Source: Clostridia bacterium
Lineage (GTDB): Bacteria; Bacillota_A; Clostridia; Christensenellales; UBA1750
Assembly: GCA_017413675.1 (NCBI GenBank)
Contig: JAFPSR010000016.1
Coordinates: forward strand, 1 to 11,882
Direction of reading: 5' to 3'
Length of the DNA: 11,882 nt
Under the pieces are notes generated by a model that saw nothing but the letters and a program-made list of their open reading frames with translations, was not told where the DNA came from and searched no databases. A program made the position numbers and the translations under genes. This document shows, piece by piece, positions 7,784 through 11,882 of the stretch; position 1 is the first letter of the stretch, and every line of letters begins with the position of its first letter.

Positions 7784-8323
7784 TCAGATGCTGCTGCAGA
7801 AATCGAGTATCTCCTGCAGTCTCGGAGCCACCTGTTCTTTATGCTCGATGGAACATAAGCCCAAACCGCCGCAGGATTTGATTTCCATATGTCCATAAAA
7901 ATGATCCAGGGTTTGAATGATCCTGTCGCATTCCTTTTGTCCGGGTCCGGTCCGCAAAACGATGGAATAGCCTTTCTTCCTGCCGTGCAGGGAAGCGTGC
8001 GGCTCATGGGTGTTGCACCATGGAGTACATCGGTCAATAAAAACCTTAAACTGACCGGGTATATCTGCCCAATAAGAAGGGGAAACGCAAAGAATGATAT
8101 CTGCACGATCCAACTCGGCAACCAGGACAGGAACATCATCCTGGATCCGGCAGGCCGCTGTATGGTGGCATTCCCGGCATCCTTTACAGAAACGGATGGA
8201 ATAGTCGTCAATACAGACGGTTTTCGTTTCGAAACGGGAAGACAGGTTTTGCGCAGCCATTTTCACAATTTCTGCCGTAGCCCCGTTTCGTACAGGACTG
8301 CAGTTGATAATCAATGCCTTCAT
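7784..8323 (-). CDS. Flavodoxin-fold NAD(P)H oxidoreductase with cysteine cluster
   Basis: A 179-residue flavoprotein-like reductase. The N-terminus KALIINCSPVRNGATAEIV is the flavodoxin-fold FMN phosphate loop, and PSYWADIPGQFKVFIDR (82-98) is the second FMN-contact segment of the NADPH-dependent FMN reductase group. A cluster at 46-63, C46-x2-C49-x2-C52-x5-C58 followed by DD, matches iron-sulfur flavoproteins and related reductases, so a cluster or thiol redox role is possible. The ATG at 8323 follows AAAGGGG. It lies 38 bases after the radical SAM gene and 25 bases before the methyltransferase gene. Its electron acceptor is unknown. Confidence 0.85.
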   Translation of the reverse strand: MKALIINCSPVRNGATAEIVKMAAQNLSSRFETKTVCIDDYSIRFCKGCRECHHTAACRIQDDVPVLVAELDRADIILCVSPSYWADIPGQFKVFIDRCTPWCNTHEPHASLHGRKKGYSIVLRTGPGQKECDRIIQTLDHFYGHMEIKSCGGLGLCSIEHKEQVAPRLQEILDFCSSI

Positions 8324-8361
8324 GAATATCCCCTTTCTGGATGTTAAAAGCTATGCTCCGC

Positions 8362-9243
8362 CTAAAGAAGATCGAGCAGGCTCATCTGCTCATGTTTCTG
8401 AGGAAACGCATGCATGTAGGAAAAGCAGGAATCCGGGTCGTCCATGATCCCGTGCGCCCGGCAGAACCTATGGAAGAGGTCCATCAGGTTCCGGGCGTTC
8501 GGACTGGGAAGCTGGTATGCATTCCCGTAACGTTCAATGTATTGTTTTTTCAAACCCGGGAAATGCCGGTCCAGCGCGTCATAATAGTACTCTCTGTCGC
8601 CGTCCCGAAGTGTAAGCCCCATATCAAAGCAGATGATTCCCTTTACACTGACCCTGGCGCATTCTTCCAGAATCGTACGGATATTTTCTTCTGTATCATT
8701 CAGAAAAGGAAGGATAGGGGTCAGCCAGACGATACAGGGAATTCCCCTTTCCTGCATGGCTTCCAACACCTGAATCCTTCTTTTTGTATTGCATACATTC
8801 GGTTCCAGAATGCTGCAGAGTGTGTCGTCATAGGTGGTAAGGGTGAGCTGGACAACACATTTGGCAGACTGGTTGATGGAATCCAACAGGTCGATATCTT
8901 CCAGAATCCGGTCGGATTTTGTCTGGATTGCCGCGCCAAATCCGTATTTCCGGATGATTTCCAGACATTTCCGGGTCAGACGCAGGTTCTCTTCACAGTG
9001 CATATAAGGGTCGGACATGGAACCGGTCCCGATCATGCAGGGCTGCCGTCTGCTTTTCAGGGCTTTTTCGAGAAGCTCCGGTGCATTCCTTTTGACCTCG
9101 ATATCTTCAAAGGGATGCTTGAACTGGTAGCAGGTACTTCTGCTGTCGCAGTAGATACATCCATGGGAACAGCCCCGGTAGATATTCATCCCATAGTACC
9201 CGTTTGTACCGTGGAGCAGACCCTTGGCGTCGACAAAATGCAT
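8362..9243 (-). CDS. SPL-like radical SAM protein
   Basis: A 293-residue radical SAM enzyme. The iron-sulfur cluster motif is C25-x3-C29-x2-C32 in RGCSHGCIYCDSR. The GTGSMSDPYMHCEENLRLTR segment (73-91) is the hallmark of the group related to spore photoproduct lyase and Rv2578c-type proteins. The N-terminus FVDAKGLLHGTNGYYGMNIYRGC also fits that group. There is no SPASM-type C-terminal cysteine cluster, which argues against a peptide-modifying maturase. The chemistry in this subgroup is generally unassigned. The start is secured by GGAGG 7 bases upstream, inside the end of the transporter gene. The gene starts 3 bases after the transporter stop codon, so translation is probably coupled. Confidence 0.85.
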   Translation of the reverse strand: MHFVDAKGLLHGTNGYYGMNIYRGCSHGCIYCDSRSTCYQFKHPFEDIEVKRNAPELLEKALKSRRQPCMIGTGSMSDPYMHCEENLRLTRKCLEIIRKYGFGAAIQTKSDRILEDIDLLDSINQSAKCVVQLTLTTYDDTLCSILEPNVCNTKRRIQVLEAMQERGIPCIVWLTPILPFLNDTEENIRTILEECARVSVKGIICFDMGLTLRDGDREYYYDALDRHFPGLKKQYIERYGNAYQLPSPNARNLMDLFHRFCRAHGIMDDPDSCFSYMHAFPQKHEQMSLLDLL

Positions 9244-9246
9244 GGA

Positions 9247-10494
9247 TCAACCTCCGTAAGAAACAGTGGATTCTCCATCCCCGGCAGAAGGTGTCACGGG
9301 AAGGCGGGAAGATGGTGAGATATTGACAAGGATGGAGAACAGCATAATCAGCGCATAGATGATCATGCAGCCGAGAAAAGCGTTTTCCACACTGATCCGG
9401 TCGGAAAGGTGGAAAATCCAGGTGCAAAGAATGATGAAATAACTGGAAACAAAGATCCCGATGTTCTTGCTGGCCAGAATCATGGTAGAGCCAACCGCCA
9501 GTTTTTCCGCTGGGGCTTCCAGCCCGTTGTAGACCTGCAGAACCCCGATAATGATGTGGTACCCGAAACCGGCCAGTATATAACAGCAGATGACAGAGAC
9601 CATGGTGTGAAAAAGCAGACAGAGGATGGCACCGAGGATGACCAGGAATGCCATTACCGGGATGGTAAACCGTTTACAGAGTTTCATCAGCGGGTTCAGA
9701 AACAGATTACCGATTACTCCGGAAAGAGGGAAGAGGGACATAATGGTGCCGGCCAGCGCGGGAGATCCGAGATGATAGGCATCAAAGAAGATGGAAACTC
9801 CGGATACTGTCATGGGGTACAGCGTGCCGATAAACAAAAACTGTGCGGCTGCATAGAAATAGATTTTCCAGGAAAGCTTCTGTTCTCCCTGTGGGGAACT
9901 TGATCGTACCGTTTCCCGGATGGGAAGGGGATCCGGTTCTTTCAGTCCGAAAACGACCAGGACCAGGATCAGGACAGGAACCAGGTTATACAGAAAGGCA
10001 TAATTCCAGCTCCTGGCTGCCAGAGCACCGGCCACGGGTCCTGCGGCAGAGCCTCCGATCGTCAGGGCTACCGTGGAATAACCGGTAAACGACACCAGTT
10101 TTTCCGGCGCGACAGAGCGGATGATATAGGAGTTGCGTACACCGTAGCATCCTGCGCCGATTCCCAAAATTGCACGGCAAAAGAGGACAAAAGCCCAGCT
10201 TCCCGTAATGAAAAATGGAAGCAGCCCGCCGACAATAATCAGGATAGTGCCTGTAATACTGATGAATCGGTAAGTCAGTTTCCGTCCGACCAGTCTTCCG
10301 GCAAGCAGCATAACCGGGACGGAGATTATTCCGGGCAAGGTGGAAACCAGCATGATGGTAGACTGGCTGACCGATGGAAAAGCCTGCTGAAAGGTATTGA
10401 TGGCGGCGTTCATAAAGTTGCCGGTGCCTGAAAAGAAACAGATGGCGAGAATGGCAATATTGCTGAACAGGACTTTTCTCTGGGCTGTATTCAA
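9247..10494 (-). CDS. Major facilitator superfamily transporter (TTG start)
   Basis: A 415-residue inner-membrane transporter with about 12 hydrophobic helices. A motif-A-like cytoplasmic loop, GRLVGRKLTYR, lies at 66-76, and a GIGAGCYGVRN segment follows helix 4. The layout fits a proton-driven drug or metabolite transporter; the substrate is not predictable. The start is TTG at 10494-10492, the codon 8 bases after a GGAGG site. The next in-frame ATG (residue 28) would delete the first helix. It is the first gene of the minus-strand run and has a promoter upstream. The stop codon is 3 bases before the radical SAM start. Confidence 0.87.
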   Translation of the reverse strand: MNTAQRKVLFSNIAILAICFFSGTGNFMNAAINTFQQAFPSVSQSTIMLVSTLPGIISVPVMLLAGRLVGRKLTYRFISITGTILIIVGGLLPFFITGSWAFVLFCRAILGIGAGCYGVRNSYIIRSVAPEKLVSFTGYSTVALTIGGSAAGPVAGALAARSWNYAFLYNLVPVLILVLVVFGLKEPDPLPIRETVRSSSPQGEQKLSWKIYFYAAAQFLFIGTLYPMTVSGVSIFFDAYHLGSPALAGTIMSLFPLSGVIGNLFLNPLMKLCKRFTIPVMAFLVILGAILCLLFHTMVSVICCYILAGFGYHIIIGVLQVYNGLEAPAEKLAVGSTMILASKNIGIFVSSYFIILCTWIFHLSDRISVENAFLGCMIIYALIMLFSILVNISPSSRLPVTPSAGDGESTVSYGG

Positions 10495-10500
10495 AACAAT

Positions 10501-10507
10501 CTCCTCC
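10501..10507 (-). promoter_or_regulatory. Ribosome binding site deciding the TTG start of the transporter
   Basis: GGAGGAG on the minus strand (10507-10501) precedes TTG at 10494 by about 8 bases counted from GGAGG. No ATG or GTG in frame has a comparable site. Confidence 0.75.
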
Positions 10508-10581
10508 GGGTATGGCTGGAAAAAGGAAAAAGAGCTGCGTATATGGGATCACACCGGATCCGCGCATAATGGTTCTGTCCG

Positions 10582-10611
10582 ATTATACCTTATTTTACAG
10601 GAAAAAACCAA
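10582..10611 (-). promoter_or_regulatory. Candidate sigma-A-type promoter of the minus-strand operon
   Basis: A perfect TATAAT (-10) occurs on the minus strand at 10587-10582, with TTGGTT at 10611-10606 as -35 and an 18-base spacer. This would start transcription near 10575 and give a leader of about 80 bases before the transporter gene. The -35 matches consensus only in its TTG half. Confidence 0.55.
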
Positions 10612-10703
10612 CCTGACAGACAACATCCAATCGAAACTAACAGGTTCAGCAACAAAACATAATCTTCCGCATGGAAACCGATGCATCTTTTATATATTTG
10701 TAA

Positions 10704-10741
10704 ACGAAAACAGCCAGTATATTGCAGCTGGCCGTTTTCGT
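10704..10741. terminator. Terminator hairpin downstream of the flavin reductase gene
   Basis: Arms 10704-10717 and 10728-10741 are complementary apart from one A-C mismatch, with a 10-base loop. On the minus strand the GC core is followed by TTTTCGTTT, part of which is in the stem, and A/T-rich sequence. The plus-strand reading also has a TTTT tract. It separates the flavin reductase unit from the transporter operon. Confidence 0.7.
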
Positions 10742-10853
10742 ACTTGCTCTTAGGATCGTCCTACTCAATCTGTAATCACATATTAAATGCGGCGAACAAA
10801 ACATGGTCTCCGATAATAACATCCGGGCTTGTTCGGATTTCCAAACAGCCTGC

Positions 10854-11327
10854 CTATCTTATCATATCCACGATTTCTCCGATATACATATCATGAATAT
10901 CGTTATCCGCATACATGGTATCGACAACATCCTTCGGCATGTTCTCTGGAAGAAGACGCTGTTTATATAACTTTTTACATACAAGCGTCACTTCGGCTTC
11001 TTTAAATGTCATGGATTCTCCGGCCTTCATTGCGGTTAATCCCGAAACAGTCATCTTATCCATGTTCCGGCCTGATCTTGAACCCAGTACACCCAGTTCC
11101 TTCTTGTACTGTTCAGGATAAAAACTGACGGTAAAATAATCATTTCCGTCCATAAATTCATGCGTGTAGCGTGATTCCCTTACATAGACAGTCACTGCCG
11201 GCTTATTCCATATGGTTCCCATTCCGCCCCAGCTGATTGTCATGGTGTTAAAGCTTTCCTCTGTGCCGGCTGTAAGCAGAGCCCACTTTTTGTCAAATTG
11301 TTTGAAAATGTCCATTGTGAATTCCAT
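10854..11327 (-). CDS. Flavin reductase-like (FMN-binding split barrel) protein
   Basis: A 157-residue protein of the flavin-reductase-like group, which binds FMN and either reduces flavins with NAD(P)H or acts as an FMN-dependent oxidoreductase. The segment NTMTISWGGMGTIWNKPAV (27-45) and the following VYVRESRYTHEF match the FMN-binding region, and HDMYIGEIV near the end is typical of the family C-terminus, so the length is complete. The ATG at 11327 follows GGAGG. The codon composition looks more A/T-rich than the operon genes to its left, which may hint at separate ancestry; that is a visual impression. It has its own terminator and candidate promoter, so it is likely a single-gene unit. 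Confidence 0.85.
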   Translation of the reverse strand: MEFTMDIFKQFDKKWALLTAGTEESFNTMTISWGGMGTIWNKPAVTVYVRESRYTHEFMDGNDYFTVSFYPEQYKKELGVLGSRSGRNMDKMTVSGLTAMKAGESMTFKEAEVTLVCKKLYKQRLLPENMPKDVVDTMYADNDIHDMYIGEIVDMIR

Positions 11328-11361
11328 GATCTAAAACCTCCGATCCAACATCCATAGTCCT

Positions 11362-11390
11362 ACAATACTTTATCCGGGAATAAGAGTAAA
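11362..11390 (-). promoter_or_regulatory. Candidate promoter of the flavin reductase gene
   Basis: TTTACT (11390-11385) and TATTGT (11367-11362) on the minus strand are 17 bases apart, each matching four of six consensus bases. The spacing is ideal but both boxes are imperfect. Confidence 0.4.
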
Positions 11391-11417
11391 GATTTGTTTT
11401 CATCCAAAGTGCTTTTT

Positions 11418-11455
11418 CAGCTCTTCCCGGTGTCGGTCGGCACCGGGAAGAGCTG
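11418..11455. repeat. Perfect 15-base inverted repeat (strong hairpin)
   Basis: Arms 11418-11432 and 11441-11455 are perfectly complementary, with two further inner pairs around a GGTC loop. The stem is GC-rich. It lies between the hydrolase stop and the flavin reductase promoter. A T-run precedes it on the plus strand, but neither strand has a T-run directly after it, so a classical intrinsic terminator is not certain. The most likely role is ending the hydrolase transcript. Confidence 0.65.
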
Positions 11456-11551
11456 CCTGCGTACATGTGAAGTAAAGAGAGAGTTCTTTGTTTCTTATTT
11501 GTCTCTATATGAGAGGCTTGATAAAAACCAAAGCTGATGTTTTGTGCTTTA

Positions 11552-11882
11552 TCAGTCTGTAAAGAAAGCCAGTGCCTGTGCAGCAAACTCCTTTGGATGC
11601 ATCATGACGTATTCGCCGTGCATGCTGTGCGGGATTATCACGACCTCCATCTGCGGCAAGTATTCCCTGTACCATTTCAGATCCCGGTAGCGGCCGGACC
11701 ATTCCTCGTCACCGACCCAGAACTGGATCTTTGACGGGATAGCGGGAGCTTTCTTCGGTACGGAGTAGTTATTGGCAGACCAGAAGATGTTCCAGATCGT
11801 CTTATTACTGTAGCCCTTCAGATATTGCTGTATCTCCCTATACTCCTTTTTCGCGTCGTGACAAGGCAGGGTAAACCGATCC
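11552..11882 (-). CDS. Alpha/beta hydrolase, C-terminal part (5' partial)
   Basis: Reading the minus strand back from the TGA at 11554-11552 gives 109 complete codons open to the window edge. The segment IQFWVGDEEWSGRYRD contains the expected acid of an alpha/beta-hydrolase triad (the Asp of GDEE). About 30 residues later IPHSMHGEYVMMHP contains the catalytic His, followed by the usual final helix EFAAQALAFF. The nucleophile lies outside the window. The remaining N-terminal piece of the segment looks like a cap region (KTIWNIFWSANNYSVP). No start codon with a binding site is inside the window. It is 224 bases upstream of the flavin reductase gene on the same strand, with the strong hairpin between them, so they are probably separate transcripts. 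Substrate unknown. Confidence 0.75.
   Translation of the reverse strand, partial: DRFTLPCHDAKKEYREIQQYLKGYSNKTIWNIFWSANNYSVPKKAPAIPSKIQFWVGDEEWSGRYRDLKWYREYLPQMEVVIIPHSMHGEYVMMHPKEFAAQALAFFTD

Larger units (their letters stand above)
10495..10853. other. Intergenic region between transporter and flavin reductase genes (359 bases)
   Basis: No full gene is seen here. It holds the transporter ribosome binding site and promoter on the left, the flavin reductase terminator in the middle (10704-10741), and on the right a short stretch just after the reductase stop that reads like a fragment of a hexapeptide-repeat protein (10776-10853). I see no riboswitch fold or tRNA. Confidence 0.6.

Noticed and set aside
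4725..9243. A peptide natural-product (RiPP) cluster, given radical SAM, methyltransferase and transporter genes
   Set aside because: The radical SAM protein is of the SPL-like type without a SPASM cluster, and no short precursor peptide gene is seen in the gaps.
8341..9318. 325-residue plus-strand reading frame opposite the radical SAM gene
   Set aside because: The opposite strand holds an intact C-x3-C-x2-C motif; this frame shows no family features.
10776..10856. Readthrough of the TAG stop of the flavin reductase (same frame continues 25 codons)
   Set aside because: The family normally ends at this point, and there is no sign of a pyrrolysine or other readthrough system.
11461..11551. 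Weak stem AAAGC/GCTTT followed by a T-run after the hydrolase stop, as a terminator
   Set aside because: Only five base pairs and A/T-rich, so unlikely to terminate on its own.

Overview
The window looks like a chromosomal segment of a fibre-degrading gut or rumen member of the Bacillota (Clostridia). This is an inference from several signs. Most starts have strong AGGAGG-type ribosome binding sites. There is a Gram-positive style lipoprotein and a family 9 glycoside hydrolase. G+C is about half by eye, and long antisense reading frames suggest a strong codon bias. I did not recognise a species, and no rRNA, tRNA, insertion sequence or CRISPR array is visible.

Layout. A plus-strand GH9 hydrolase (2-2236, 5' end outside the window) converges on a long minus-strand run of genes, with a bidirectional terminator hairpin (about 2283-2325) between them. 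Read in its own direction, the minus-strand run starts at a promoter near 10582-10611. It then encodes an MFS transporter (TTG start), an SPL-like radical SAM protein, a flavodoxin-fold reductase with a cysteine cluster, an isoprenylcysteine-methyltransferase-like membrane protein, and a PuuD-like class I glutamine amidotransferase. These are followed by a condensation-fold acyltransferase, a Ser/His-rich zinc-ribbon membrane protein, and a transglutaminase-like lipoprotein that appears to start at CTG. Gaps are 3, 38, 25, 45, 70, 114 and 40 bases, and no convincing terminator lies between the genes, so part or all of the run could be one transcript. A separate minus-strand unit to the right holds a flavin-reductase-like protein with its own terminator and candidate promoter, then the C-terminal part of an alpha/beta hydrolase that leaves the window at 11882.

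How the genes fit together. The only clearly interpretable catabolic gene is the GH9 enzyme, which acts on beta-linked glucans. The MFS and radical SAM genes are almost fused and probably translated together. The last two genes of the run both point to the cell envelope: a membrane protein with an intracellular Ser/His tail and zinc ribbon plus an outer domain, and a lipid-anchored protease-fold protein. The middle genes (reductase, membrane methyltransferase, amidohydrolase, acyltransferase) have readable folds but unknown substrates, and I could not derive a pathway from them.

I do not see a demonstrable new system. The best candidates are the Ser/His zinc-ribbon membrane protein with its transglutaminase-like partner, and the acyltransferase/amidohydrolase pair in the same run.
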